A DNA stretch of 64,000 nt. Source: Allium sativum. Taxonomy: Eukaryota > Streptophyta > Magnoliopsida > Asparagales > Amaryllidaceae. The DNA is taken from NCBI GenBank assembly GCA_030737875.1, contig CM060915.1, positions 903,332,177 through 903,396,176 of the forward strand, given 5' to 3'. The notes beneath the pieces are model-generated. The model worked only from the letters and a program-made list of their open reading frames with translations, was not told the DNA's origin and made no database searches. Shown piece after piece: positions 1 through 12,282 of the stretch (its first letter is position 1; each line of letters begins with the position of its first letter). The position numbers were made by a program, and so were the translations under genes.

Positions 1-1605
1 TGCTGAAAGGGATCACGTGGCTAGGATTTCTAATGGGTTTAAGTGTTGTCATTAAAAAGGTCATGACTTAACCCCTATCCAAACATGTATCAAATTGGTT
101 AAGTGTATTCAAGTGGTCCATGACTTAACCTTACCATGTGGCATTAATTTACTTAACGCACCCCAACCTCTCACATTAGACTTGGTTATGGTTACTGGAT
201 GTGCCGGGCGGGTCCGGGCAGCTTTACACCATAACTTAGTCTAACCTCGGGTTTAAAGTGCTATATGACCAACTACCCACATTGGGTCCTATTATTTGCA
301 ACTACTGGATTTGCCGGGCGGTTCCGGGCAGATTTACGTTGCAAATTCAACCCAACCTCGAGTTGGCCACTTTCAAGTTATCTAATTGTCATGTCCCAAA
401 TTCATGTTTTCAAGCTTATTCTCATGTCAAGTTTTCATGTCATATTTTCATGTCATATCATGTCAATTCCATAGCCAATTTCAAGTTTGCCTAATCTACC
501 CCAAAACGTATCCCCAACGTACGTGAATTCGCATTAATACAACATGTCAAAATAGGGATATAACACAAAAAAGGTAGTCATAGGATGGCAAAGGTGTTCA
601 CAAGTTAAGCATGATGATTATAACATTACAGGCATATGAAATAGGGTCTCAACATCAACTTGGCAAAATATGGTAATAGACATGGTAAAGGATTGACATA
701 AGATAGTAACCCCAATAATAAATTCAACATCACAGGCATGTCAAGATAAAGGTCATGGGGGTTTTAGATTAAACATGAATATGTCCAAATCAAGTTCATA
801 CTAATATTCCACAAGTCAAAATTTAAGATGAATAGATCTAGGGTGTACAAAACTAGATCCAAAATAACAGATCTAAAAGGGATAGTCATAGATCAAAGAT
901 ATACCATGGTAGATCCAACCTATTTATCATGTTTAGGTATAATTTCAGTTTACATCGTGTTCATGTTAAATTTACAGTTTAGATCTAAGAGTGACAAAGG
1001 GCTTACAGATCGTGGTCTAGAGAATGAGAAAGCAAAAGAGTAGAAGAAGAATCTCTAGCAAATCCCCAAATCAACGTAGCTCTAACGAAGTCTTGAATAG
1101 CCTCCTTGTTCTCTATCTTCTAGTCAGAACCTCAGCAGCATAAGGCCGGATAAGAATGTGATAGAGAGTCTAGGGTCAGGGGTTGTTTATATAGGGTTTA
1201 GGGAGCCGAACCTGGACAGTCAACAAGACCAGATACATCTATCCCAAAAACAGGCTAGGTGACCAGGTCGACACCCAAGTCGACTGCCCAGTCGACTTGG
1301 TCGGGGGAGGTCGACTCCCCAGTCGACCTGGTGCTGGCGGGATTTTTCCCGCCCAGACTGTCTGGGTTTTGAAATTCGAATTTTGAACTTGAATTTGAAC
1401 TGTTTTGAACTCTGGAATTTTCTAAAACTTTGGAGAGCCATATCTTGGTCATACGGACTCTGATTTTCGTAAACTCGGACTCATTTTCAAGCAGAATTTC
1501 GAGATGAACGTAATGGCGTAACCCGTTTCCCTTGATTCTTATTTTAAATTTTAATTCTGCCTTGATTTATAGTTATAACACGTTATTAAAATACGGGTTG
1601 TTACA
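1..1605 (-). repeat. 3' LTR of element A (partial)
   Basis: It is nearly identical to 7741-9343, and its outer part lies left of the window. On the plus strand it ends in GGGTTGTTACA, so the LTR begins TGTAACAACCC in the sense of the element. Landmarks in sense order are a GTCGAC cluster (about 1260-1335), a TATA box (1186-1195), a GTAAG donor (about 1003) and a pair of stem modules (158-366). Compared with the other LTR it has an extra ATTTTCATGTC near 445 and one fewer GTCGAC unit. Confidence 0.93.
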
Positions 1606-1621
1606 TTCTCCCCTCCTTAAA
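1606..1621 (-). other. Polypurine tract of element A
   Basis: Reads TTTAAGGAGGGGAGAA on minus, directly against the LTR start TGTAACAACC. This is the plus-strand DNA primer site of LTR retrotransposons. The matching sites in D (about 60942-60956) and F (about 55042) are similar. Confidence 0.9.
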
Positions 1622-2206
1622 GGGTTTCGTCCCCGAAATATATAAGTTAGGAAGAACGCATCCTACCATCCACATCCATCTACTCACAACATCATTCACG
1701 AGCAACCATTGTCCTTAAAAAGATTTCTAATGCTATATGAACATATGCAGTATGTGTGTGTATATGTACTTATCTAATGCAAAATATCAGGCGGTTACTG
1801 ATTCAGTAAACCTCCTTAATGCAAGATATGTTAGTGTAATGAGTCCAACATGTATGCAAATTCCTAACATAACTTAAAATTTCTACATGAGTGCAAACAT
1901 CATCCATATGCAACATCCACGTGATAGCATAACAAGTTCATCCATGTACAAGTATAAGCACCCATGCAAATGCAACATGAAAAGGTGTCTGAGCCAATCT
2001 AGTGCCTAATGTGTGTCATGCATCCACTAGAAATCACTTGCAAACACTTGCAACCATTTGCAAACATCAACCATAACATGTTTCGAATACATGTTTACAT
2101 CCAAAGAGGGTTCTAAGGTTCTCAAGACAAGATTAACAAAACAAACATAGGTAGCATGATACGAAAGGTTTACAAGCTCAAAGGAAAAAGAGATCGAGAA
2201 AGTACG
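1622..2206 (-). other. 3' untranslated spacer of element A
   Basis: Non-coding stretch between the pol stop and the polypurine tract. It is recognisably related to the spacers of D (60351-60941) and F (about 55058-55600): all contain phrases on 'CCTACCATCCA', 'GCAACCATTGTCCTT' and repeated CACTTGCAAC/AACCATTTGC motifs. No open frame is supported. Confidence 0.7.
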
Positions 2207-3672
2207 CTAAAAAAGAAATGGGTAAAGCACGCGTATCTTCTCCTCGGTTTCCCAAGTTGCGTCTTCTTGGGCTTCACTCCACTGTACTTTGACTAGCTTG
2301 ACTTCGTGATTCCTTAGCTTCTTGATCTCCGTCCCTAAGATACGAATAGGAACTCGCCTCAGCGTTGCTTCTTTCTCCACTTCTACGCCTTCGAGGATGC
2401 TTGGCTCAACCACCTCAGCTGATTCATGTAGGCACTTTCGGAGATGCGAGACGTTAAAGACATTGTGTACTCCGGCCAGCCTCTCAGATAACTCTATCTT
2501 ATAGGCCATCTACCCAATCCTCTCAGTGATAGGGAACGGTCCTACGAATCTCGGTGCTAGCTTTCCAATTGCTCCAAAACGAACCACATTGCGCAAAGGA
2601 GAGACTTTTATGAAAACCATATCTCTGACTTCGAACTCTAGGTCTGTCCTTCTCTTGTCCGCATAAGATTTCTGTCTATCTTGGGCCGCTTTCATTCGTC
2701 TTCGTATCAACTCCACCTTCTCATAAGTGTCTCGTATCATGTCGGGCCCAAGTATAAGTCTGTCAGTCATCTCCCACCAACAAGTTGGTGGCTTGCACGG
2801 TCTTCCATACAGGGCTTCGAACGGTGCCATCCCTATGCTAGCTTGGTAGCTATTATTATAAGCAAACTCCACGAGAGGGAGATGGTCTTCCCAAGTACCA
2901 CCAAAATCAAGAATGCATAGCCTCAAAAGATCCTCTAGTATTATATTTACCCTTTCGGTCTATCCATCCGTCTGAGGGTGATAGGTTGTACTTAAATTAA
3001 GTTGCGTACCCATTGCTTCTTGCAGACTATTCCAAAACTGGCTAGTGAAAATTGGGTCATGGTCACTGACTATGCTAGAAGGAACCCCGTGCAACCGTAC
3101 TATCTCTCGAAGGTAAATAGACGCTAGCCATGATGCAGTCCTTTTTCTTTTCACTGGAATGAAGTGAGCACTCTTCGTGAGTCTATCAACAATGACCCAT
3201 ATGCTAGTATTCCCCTTCCTCGACCTAGGCAATCCATCCACGAAATCCATCGAGATACTTTCCCACTTCCATTGCGGGACCTCCAAAGGATGTAATAGCC
3301 CACCGGGCTTCTTAGATTCGGCCTTGACTTGTTGGCACACCATGCACTTTGAGACGAATTCTGCCACGTCCTTTTTCATTCCGGCCCAAAAGAAAATGCG
3401 TTTCATATCTCTGTACATCTTATTCCCTCCGGGATGTATAGTCATCTTCGAGTGATGCGCCTCTTCAAGAACTTTATTTACTAAGTCTCCCACTAGTGGA
3501 ACACATAGCCTTCCATCGCGCCTTAGCCATCCTTTGTCATCAATGGCATACCTACCAAGGTGACTTGACGTCTCACCACTGATTAACTTGTGCATGATTT
3601 CGACTATCTGTGGGTCTTCTTTCTGCGAAGTCCCTACTTGATCTAGAAGCGTAGGTCTCAGCTCAAGAGATG
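2207..3672 (-). pseudogene. Element A pol, integrase and chromodomain, broken
   Basis: In order on minus: the H2C2 zinc-binding region (EEAHHSKMTIHPG to CMVC), the catalytic core (an aspartate in SMDF, a second in IVSDHDP, a glutamate in SLQEAMG), a GPY/F-type segment (KLAPRFVGPF) and a chromodomain near the C terminus (LVKVQWSEAQEDATWETEE). It inserts element cDNA into chromatin; in this family the chromodomain is thought to steer insertion to heterochromatin. Breaks: a frameshift near 3672 separates it from RNase H, a TAG follows the YHPQTDG motif near 2957, and another TAG lies at 2507-2509. The terminal 100 codons are open. Confidence 0.92.
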
Positions 3673-5661
3673 CTAACGTACCTCAACAGCATGCGTAAAA
3701 TCAAAGGTCACTATAAACTCTAGACTTTTTCTTTCAACAAATAAGGGGCTCAAAGTCAACCTTTTTCTACTTAGCGCATCCGCCACCACATTACCCTTGC
3801 CAGGGGTATAAGTTATATCGAAGTCATATGAGGCCAAGAATTCCATCCACCGCTGCTGTCTCAGATTCAAATCTTTTTGCGAGAAGAGATACTTAAGCGA
3901 TTTGTGGTCGGTGTACAGCTCGAATCTCTCCCCTAGGAGATAATGGCGCCAAGCTTTAAGTGCAAAAACAATCGCGGCTAACTCCAAGTCATGTATGGGA
4001 TAGTTCTTCTCATAAACTTTAAGTTGTCTACCCCCATAGCATATCACTCTTCCTTCTTGCATTAGGACAGCGCCTAATCCCGTGTCGCACGCATCTGTGT
4101 ACACCGTAAACATTTTTCCTCCATCGGGTAATGCTAAAACTGGAGCTGTGGTGAGGGCTCTCTTGAGTCTCTGGAAAGCAATCTCACATTCTATGTCCCA
4201 TGCAAACGCTAGGTTTTTCTTCGTTAACTTAGTAAGAGGGGCTGAAATCTTAGCGAAGTCCTTAATGAACTTCCTATAAAAGCCCGCCAAACCGAGAAAG
4301 CTTCTCACCTCTGTTGCATTCTTAGGAATTTTCCAATCTTGCACCGCAACTACCTTTGCGGGGTCCACGGCTAAACCTTGCTTAGAAACTATGTGCCCAA
4401 GAAACCGAACTTCCTCCCTCCAAAAATGGCATTTGGAGAACTTAGCCTTTAACTGGTGTGCTCCAAGCGTATCCATGACTTCCTTGAGGTGTCTAGCATG
4501 CTCTTCTTCATCTTTTGAGAAGATTAGAATATCGTCCACAAAAACCACCACAAACTTGTTAAGGAACTCCCGAAACACCCTACTCATCAGGTCTACAAAG
4601 TAAGCGGGTGCATTCGTTAACCCAAACGGCATGACGAGCCATTCGAAGAACCCATCTGGAGTCCTAAACGCAGTTTTGTCAATGCTATCCTCAGCCACTC
4701 TAAGTTGATGGAATCCTGTGGTTAGATCGAGTTGAGAGAAAACAGATGCTCCCACAAGCTGGTCAAAAATATCATCGATTCTTGGTAGTGGGTGCCTATT
4801 CTTCTTCGTCAGCTTGTTTAACTCACGATAATCTACGCACAGACGAAGCGAACCATCCGCCTTAGTAGCGAATACCACCGGAGCACCCCATTCAGAAATG
4901 CTTCGCCTTATGAAATTTTTCTCGAGCAACTCCTTGACTTGTTTACTGAGCTCTCTTCTTTCTCGCGGGGCCATATGCCTAACGGGCAATGAAACAGGCT
5001 TGGCATTATTAACCAGATAAATTCGGAAGTCTATCTCGCGTTTAGGGGGTAACCCTTTCACCTCATCAAAGATATCTGGATATTCTCGGACTACTCTCAC
5101 GGAGTGCAGATTGTCGACGGACGAGTCGAGAGATTCAAGATAACATAACATGACCGCACCCTTCAGGTTACAAGAAAGTTCAAGGGTATTACCAAGGCGT
5201 GTCATGAGCCTCACTACCCTTCGTTCACAATCAAGGATAGCTCCATAATTGGACAACCAATCCATTCCCAGAATTAAACCATATCCCATGAATCCGAGAA
5301 CATAAGCATTACACGTGAATTCCACGCTTAAGATGGAAATCCTCAAATCAACACAAATCATAGATAAATGGGCGGAGCCCCCTATCGGATTTGAAACACT
5401 AACGGGATCATCAACTAGACTAGTACTTAAGTGCAGATTTTCAACAATATCATAAGAGATAAAAGTATGTGATGCGCCAGAGTCAAATAAGGTTCGAACA
5501 GGAAATTCAGAGATGTAAACAAGGCTTTATACAGAAATATTACTACCTCGGTCAAGAGCTGGAGTGGTGTTGAGAGCCTGCAACTGCCCTCCAGAAGGTC
5601 CTGCTCGCTGTGTTTGCCCTAGCCCCTGTCCTTGCTTCTTAGGGCAATCCTTACTGATGTG
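3673..5661 (-). pseudogene. Element A pol, protease, reverse transcriptase and RNase H
   Basis: Aspartic protease ([10 protein letters not shown], around 5480-5510), then reverse transcriptase with [10 protein letters not shown] and the FVDDILIFS catalytic box, then RNase H with [22 protein letters not shown] and DHKSLKYL, ending near [13 protein letters not shown]. The 562-codon stretch 3673-5361 is open. Upstream, a TAA near 5527 splits the protease leader from gag, and the frame is lost at 3672. It copies element RNA to DNA inside the Gag particle. The related copy in D lacks these particular lesions, so they arose separately. Confidence 0.92.
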
Positions 5662-6546
5662 TCAAGTATCCCCGCAGTGAAAGCATTCACCCAACTTTCT
5701 TTTCTTCCTCCTACAGTCTTTAGTTATATGTCCCGTGATACCACAAAAGTTGCACTTCCTCATCTCACGTGGCTTGTTAGCATTGTTGTTGTTGCCCTTG
5801 TTATTCTTGTTGCCTCCCTTCTTGAAGTCAACCTTCTTGTTCTGAGTCTCATTAGACTTAACCTCCTTTTTGTCACCCTTGTCTTCCTCATGAAGTAGGG
5901 CCATATTCACCAAGCTTTCAAAGGTCGCCCCCATGAGCACATGAGTCATGGCCATAGTGTGGAGTGACTCGCTCAATCCTCGAGAAAATCGTAGAGCCTT
6001 CTTCTCAGCCGTGTTGACTAAGTCCAAACCGAACCGAGCAAGCTGATTAAACTTATTCACGTACTCCCTAACAGACATGTCCCATTGCTTGAGTGCCAGG
6101 AACCTCTCCATCTGAAGGTTCGCTTCTGCTGACGATAAGAATTTAAGCCCAAACCTCTCTCTAAAGTCTGCCCAAGTCTCAATTGGTCTGGTAGCGTTGG
6201 TGACTTCCCACCAAAATGCAGCTTCCTCTTTCAACAACCATGCTGCCAACAGAACTTTCCTATGATCCTCCATATCGAAGATAACGAACAGGTCTTCAAT
6301 CTCCTTTAACCAGTTTCGTGCCTCAGCGAAGGTCTCGGTTCCAAGGAAGCTCTTGCCGCCCATTCCTATAAAGTCTTTGCAAATTTTGGCGAAGGCGGTG
6401 CCGGGAGGAGGAGGAGGAACCACGACTACTGGAGGAGGAGGAGGAGGAGGGATGTCTTCCGGGCCCGCATCGTTGGCCCTAGCTTCCAAGTACCTTCGGA
6501 ACCATCTGGGTATGGGTACTCCCTCGGGAAGGTTAAGATCGGCCAT
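5662..6546 (-). pseudogene. Element A gag (truncated by a stop in its second zinc knuckle)
   Basis: Structural protein of the virus-like particle. The start MADLNLPEGVPIPRW matches gag of D. A proline-rich stretch (IPPPPPPPVVVVPPPPPG) precedes the retrotransposon gag domain (WLKEIEDLF to LLHEEDKG), followed by a lysine/asparagine-rich basic segment and a CCHC knuckle CNFCGITGHITKDC. A second knuckle begins (CFHCGD) but is cut by TGA at 5659-5661; D has GGG there. The 294 residues before the stop cover almost the whole protein. A splice-acceptor-like tract ends one base before the ATG. Confidence 0.93.
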
Positions 6547-6547
6547 G

Positions 6548-6575
6548 CTGAAAAACGAAAAGAAAAAGATTCAAA
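6548..6575 (-). promoter_or_regulatory. Splice-acceptor-like tract abutting the gag start of A
   Basis: On minus a pyrimidine-rich run (CTTTTTCTTTTCGTTTTTCAG) ends in CAG, then C, then the gag ATG. Element D has the same layout (CTTTCTGTTTCAG, C, ATG). Conservation in two diverged elements suggests a functional 3' splice site; splicing itself is inferred. Confidence 0.5.
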
Positions 6576-6722
6576 CGAGGAAACAAGGAAAGTGATAATG
6601 GCTTTTGGGGAATAGCCTTTTCTTAAAAATAGAACTTTTCTTGAAAAATTCTTCTTTATAAATGGTTTTGAAAATAATTTTCAGAAAGTTTTTAAAACTT
6701 TTGCCCAGTCTGGTAACCTTCT

Positions 6723-6734
6723 GCTCTGATACCA
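6723..6734 (-). other. Primer binding site of element A (initiator tRNA-Met)
   Basis: TGGTATCAGAGC on minus, two bases inside the 5' LTR edge. It is complementary to the 3' end of plant initiator tRNA-Met, the usual primer for Ty3/gypsy elements. D, E and F use the same site. Confidence 0.92.
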
Positions 6735-7896
6735 AATGTAACACTCCACCTCTGCTAGGGTCACTCACAAAGGGAATGCACTAGTTTTGGAGGGGTATTA
6801 TCTAGTAAACAGGCACAAAGATAACACAAGACAGAACATAAATTAAATAGAGTATATAAAACAGCGGATATAAATTTAACCAAATCTCATTACGTGGAAA
6901 ATAGAGTCCAAACCTCTTACATCCAAATACCAAGTCATTATTTCATTACATCAAGTTCTAAAGAAGCAAAGTAATTAAAACAACATAAGTCCAATATTAT
7001 TCCCCAAAAAGAGCATGAGTGCAGCCATAGCATAGCTCAAGACCAAACCGTACATGAGCTGTCAGAAAGCAAGCAAAGTCCAAGCTAAGAGCTAGAGTTT
7101 CCTCCCTGAGAACCTGGGGGGAAGAAACGAAAGAAAAAGAGGTGGAAGAAAACGGGTCAATCAAAAAGACTGGTAAGCCCTAGTGACTATTAGCATAAAA
7201 ACTAATAAAGTTAACTGGACATGAGAAACTGAGATTAAACATAAAGATAATAACTGGACTGGCATGATAATAAAAGGTAACAAGATAAGAGTGGCATCGC
7301 ATATACAAGGTTTACTGCACTAACTGTACTAGTGTCCAAATCCAGGTCAAGTATAAATCCAGAAATGATCCCTAAACCCAATAACATGAAATGACCCAAT
7401 ACGGGGTCCAACAGTCCATCCTAATCGATCGGCTTTACTCGTCATGTGTCGGTGTTATACGGCCCAATCGCGGAATGTAGTCACATGTGCTAGGTCCACC
7501 CTAGGGTGTATCAGGTCCTAGGGTGTCAACCACTAACACAAATCAAGCATGCACAATGTAGTACTATGGGTGCCCATGCCTACTTTTTCAACTCCGGACT
7601 AAGTGCACGACCCTAGTCCGCCTGAACCTACACTGGCGCACCTTACTCAGCCGTTATTCTTGGTCGCTTACAATCAGCCCAGTAATCGTGCCCCACCCTG
7701 CCTAGTCCCCAGGGTATCGTGATACTTCTAAGTGGGTTACTGCAGAAAGGGACCACGTGGCTAGGATTTCTAATGGGTTAAGTGTTGTCATTAAAAAGGT
7801 CATGACTTAACCCCTATCCAAACATGTATCAAATTGGTTAAGTGTATTCAAGTGGTCCATGACTTTATCTTACCATGTTGCATTAATTTACTTAAC

Positions 7897-8105
7897 GCAC
7901 CTCAACCTCTCACATTATACTTGGTTATGGTTACTGGATGTGTCGGGCGGGTCCGGGCAGCTTTACACCATAACCTAGTCTAACCTCGGGTTTAAAGTGC
8001 TATATGACCAACTACCCACATTGGGTCCTATTATTTGCAACTACTGGATTTGCCGGGCGGTTCCGGGCAGATTTACGTTGCAAATTCAACCCAACCTCGA
8101 GTTGG
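7897..8105 (-). other. Tandem pair of covarying stem modules in LTR of A
   Basis: Module a: GCAC 7897/GTGC 7997, TTATAC 7915/GTCTAA 7978 (one mismatch here, but perfect TTAGACT/AGTCTAA in the other LTR at 176/238), GTTATGGT 7924/ACCATAAC 7967. Module b: CCAAC 8008/GTTGG 8101, TTGGGT 8021/ACCCAA 8089, ATTTGCAAC 8033/GTTGCAAAT 8077, with CCGG 8053/CCGG 8063 at the tip. The left LTR copy is at 158-366. Modules a and b share loops but not stem sequences. Confidence 0.75.
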
Positions 8106-8910
8106 CCACTTTCAAGTTATCTAATTGTCATGTCCCAAATTCATGTTTTCAAGCTTATTCTCATGTCAAGTTTTCATGTCATATCATGTCAATTCCATAG
8201 CCAATTTCAAGTTTGCCTAATCTACCCCAAAACGTATACCTAACGTACGTGAATTCGCATTAATACAACATGTCAAAATAGGGATATAACACAAAAAGGA
8301 TAGTCATAGGATGGCAAAGGTGTTCACAAGTTAAGCATGACGATTATAACATTACAGGCATAGGAAATAGGGTCTCAACATCAACTTGGCAAAATATGGT
8401 GCTAGACATGGTAAAGGATTGACATAAGATAGTAACCCTAATAATAAATTCAACATCACAGGCATGTCAAGATAAAGGTCATGGGGGTTTTAGATTAAAC
8501 ATGAATATGTCCAAATCAAGTTCATACTAATATTCCACAAGTCAAAATTTAAGATGAATAGATCTAGGGTGTACAAAACTAGATCCAAAATAACAGATCT
8601 AAAAGGGATAGTCATAGATCAAAGATATACCATGGTAGATCCAACCTAGTTATCATGTTTAGGCATAATTTCAGTTTACATCGTGTTCATGTTAAATTTA
8701 CAGTTTAGATCTAAGAGTGACAAAGGGCTTACAGATCGTGGTCTAGAGAATGAGAAAGCAAAAGAGTAGAAGAAGAATCTCTAGCAAATCCCCAAATCAA
8801 CGTAGCTCTAACGAAGTCTTGAATAGCCTCCTTGTTCTCTATCTTCCAGTCAGAACCTCAGCAGCATAAGGCCGGATAAGAATGTGATAGAGAGTCTAGG
8901 GTCAGGGGTT

Positions 8911-8920
8911 GTTTATATAG
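8911..8920 (-). promoter_or_regulatory. TATA box of LTR A
   Basis: CTATATAAAC on minus, about 425 bp into the LTR; the copy in the other LTR is at about 1185-1195. B, D and F have CTATAAATA-type boxes at comparable depth, so transcription probably starts about 30 bp downstream and most of the LTR is transcribed. Confidence 0.65.
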
Positions 8921-9343
8921 GGTTTAGGGAGCTGAAGCTGGACAGGCAACAAGACCAGATACATCTGTCCCAAAAACAGGCTAGGTGACCAGGTCGACAC
9001 CCAAGTCGACTGCCCAGTCGACTTGGTCTGGGGGGGTCGACTGCCCAGTCGACTCCCCAGTCGACCTGGTGCTGGCGGGATTTTTCCCGCCCAGTCTGTC
9101 TGGGTTTTGAAATTCGAATTTTGAACTTGAATTCGAACTGTTTTGAACACTGGAATTTTCTGAAACTTTGGAGAGCCATATCTTGGTCATACGGACTCCG
9201 ATTTTCGTAAACTCGGACTCGTTTTCAAGCAGAATTTTGAGACGAACGTAATGGCGTAACCCGTTTCCCTTGATTCTTATTTTAAAATTTAATTCTGCCT
9301 TGATTTATAGTTATAACACGTTATTAAAATACGGGTTGTTACA

Positions 9344-12282
9344 TGCTGTAACTTTAATAAAATTTCTATTAAGGAATTTACTATTTATTTTAGTTAATAA
9401 GGAAATTAACTACTGAAGTAGTTAATGATTGAAATAAATTATTATTTTAGTTAATAATAATTTAGAAATGACTTTTAATGGAAATTCATTAAAAAGTAAT
9501 CGAAGTTGAAATGAAATCTAGTGAAATGGTGAAAGGAGTTTACGAACTGGTTTTATATTTAAAACACGAATCTTTATAACGAAGTTAATAAGGAATTCCA
9601 GGAGAATACAATAGTTTGAAATAAATGTTACTTAATTATTTGAATTTAGTTAAAGGAAATTAAGATTAAATGGTTTATAATAAACCAGAGTTAGGTAAAT
9701 GAGATTCAAAAGGTAAAAGCGTTAATTATAAATTAACGTTACTTGAAAATGAGATCAAGTAGAAAAGGGGAAAATTGGAATAAGATTTCTAAAACAGAGA
9801 ATGGTTGATGGATTTGAAATGGAACTAGTAAAGGTAAATTTGGTGAACGAAGTGGGTCATAGGATTTGATAACCAAATCTGAATTGTAAATGGGCTTGGT
9901 TAAAGAGGTCGAGTTAAAATTGATATTTTATAAAGAAATTACTTAATTATTGAATTAAGAAAGAACGTGCATATCCGAGAAAGAGATTTTCAAAGCATAA
10001 GAAGGTTTTATGAAACCATAATTTGAATAAAATAGCAGAATGGAATGTGTATTGATATTGGAATGAAATATTGGTGTTTGGATTACGACTGGTATCCATC
10101 TTAAGATATGAACGTTGTTGATCAAGGTCTGAGAGGTAATTAAAATACCCCAACTTGAACGACATTAGGATTATCTGAGGATGGTATTAAGTGTAATGGT
10201 AAAAGAGGATTGTAATAATTTATTATTTCATTAGAGAAATAGTAACGCAACCCATTGGTGAAAATTTGGCAAGTATGTATGTGATAAGGATTCCAAAGAA
10301 AAAGGGAAATAAAAGGCGTTGCGTGAAGTTATAACGATATTTTCAAGTTAGAAAGGAAACGTAAAGTTGAGTTTTATTCTATCAGAATAAGCATTTGTAT
10401 TGTTTCAAGTAATGAAATGGACGATATTTCATAACATCGTTTTACGAGTAATAAGTTAAAATGATTTCCCAACATTCTAATAATGTGGCAAATGTTTGAA
10501 TGTGAAAATAGACAACTGAATATGTCCTTTGATTTCCTAAGTATTAAAACGAGAATTTATTAAAGAATAATCTTATTTTAATTAAGAAGCGAGAAAACTA
10601 TATTTATAATATCGAAAGATTTAAGAGTTTGAATTTACATTTGTTTTAATTTAAAGGCCGAGTGAGACAGAATACTGAACCAATGAACTCACTAGATTGT
10701 CATGATTGAAACACTGTTTATTTTGATAGTTAAATCACCAACTATCAAATCTATCTGATACGATTGTTGGTAAGGAAAGGCCGGGATCGAATTTATATTC
10801 GAAAACCATTCCGAACAATAAATACATGAAGATATCAAGAGATGATCGAGATGGAGCATTAAAGACTGTGGATCTTCATAAAGGGAAGAACCGCTAATAA
10901 TCTCTAGGATTGCAACCAGAGATAAACTATGGTTCTGCGTGATTGGAATCTACGGGTTGTAAGGACTTCTCGCTACTGATCCATGGGGTGATTCCTATAT
11001 TGGATGCAGTAGGAGAGTACCTTTGGTTCATCCTGTTCCTGGATGACTTGTATGGGTAAATGTTTGACAGATTATTTCCTGAAACCACGTACGTTGATTT
11101 TTACAAATATATCGAGTGGTGGCAAAGAGGGGCACTTCTTTTAAACCCAGATTATATTTGTGGACGTCAATTAGTGATTTGACGGATCTGACAATGTGGC
11201 ACTCAAAGTGAATGATGACCAGATGTTCCAAAAAGAAATTTAAACCTCAAGCCTCATCAACCGAGAAATGACAAAAATCGGGCAGGCAGCATGGCTATGA
11301 GGGTCGCTCCCATTAGGGTGTATAATCATCTATCTAGAGAATATCCTTTTTATTCTTTAAACCTATTTCGATGTTGTCCCTTTCGGGAAACGGTGGTTTG
11401 AGCCCAACCGTTGGGGGTATACATTCGATACACTTAAGCGAAATGAGTGGTCGGTCACATGTGGGCCAGGTTGTAAGACGTTCTTGTTGAACCCAGTGTA
11501 TTCCCCTCTGGAGATACACTATCGGCAGGTGGTCTCATACCTTGTCATATTCAGAATCCAATCTCCAATAAGAGCTGGTGGTTTTGATTGTATACTATAT
11601 ATGTGAAGCGTGAGATGCAAGCATTCTGCTAGATTGATATCTACTTGTATTTAGACACTATTATAATATCAGAAAAGATATTGATTTCAAAAATGTTTTG
11701 GGTTATCGTAAGGAAAAACCATCCGTATTTATTTGTGGATTTGGTCCTACGATTATCCTTTTCTTTCGAAAAGATTTTTGAACTTTAAAATCAAGTTGGA
11801 TGATCCTCTTTATTAACGTGCAAGTTTTTCTCACTCTGGTTCACCAGACTGACCCGGTGTTTTGTAAATGCTCGGGTTAGACCGGGTTGTACAGGTCTAG
11901 GTTATCGGATGCTGCGATGTCCAGAGACGAGCTGGAGGTGTTCAGATGTATTCTATCTAGTATTTATTCCGTTGTGTGATTGTATATGAGGACAGGTTAT
12001 GATCATTGTCCGGATGTGTGACGTACTCTGATATTATAAGTATTTTTAAAAGCTCACAATAAAGTTCTATTTCTGTATTATATTTTGTTCCGCTGCGATG
12101 TGAGACTCTGTGTTGTGTTGGTTCTTCTTCTTCTTCTATTCTAATATTTCTTTCTTTCTTATCTCACCCTCTAATTTCTTTCTAATAACTATCCAGTGTT
12201 TTCCGTGTTTGGAGGGTCGGCATGAGTAACGGTAAATGTATTTATGTCGATTTTCGGGGCCGATAATCCTTGGGTCGTTACA
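9344..12282 (+). mobile_element. C1: LTR fragment of the C family, interrupted by element A
   Basis: The right end reads GGGTCGTTACA at 12282. Reverse-complemented C2 (25062-29861) aligns along 11000-12282 with clear but diverged identity, for example the block around GTGTATAATCA, CGGGAAACGGT and CATTCGATACACT. The same CCAGACTGACCC branch-like motif lies at 11843-11854. The 5' part of this LTR lies left of element A, outside the window. No open frame is supported; short frames here are chance. Confidence 0.7.

Larger units (their letters stand above)
1..9343 (-). mobile_element. Element A: Tekay/Del-type Ty3/gypsy chromovirus, left end outside window
   Basis: On the minus strand the order is 5' LTR (6737-9343), tRNA-Met primer site, gag, protease, reverse transcriptase, RNase H, integrase, chromodomain, polypurine tract and 3' LTR (1-1605). 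RT/RNase H before integrase defines Ty3/gypsy, and the C-terminal chromodomain of the type seen in Tekay/Del elements places it among chromoviruses. The 3' LTR lacks about 1 kb that would lie left of base 1. The two LTR copies differ by scattered substitutions and small indels, so this insertion is older than F. gag-pol carries stop codons and at least one frameshift, so the copy cannot act on its own. The flank at 9344 is C1, an LTR of another family, so A inserted into C1. Confidence 0.93.
6737..9343 (-). repeat. 5' LTR of element A (2607 bp)
   Basis: Starts TGTAACACTCC and ends GGGTTGTTACA on plus, giving the TG...CA ends of an LTR. In sense direction: a GTCGAC cluster (about 8990-9070), TATA (8911-8920), a short leader, a CTGTAAG donor (8732), the paired stem modules (7897-8105), a TTGAC branch-like site with CCAGTC upstream (about 7160-7175) and a pyrimidine tract ending CCCCCCAG at 7114. 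The implied intron is about 1.6 kb. Confidence 0.93.

Noticed and set aside
6353..6595. Glycine-rich open frame on plus, opposite gag of A
   Set aside because: It is the antisense reading of the proline codons of gag.
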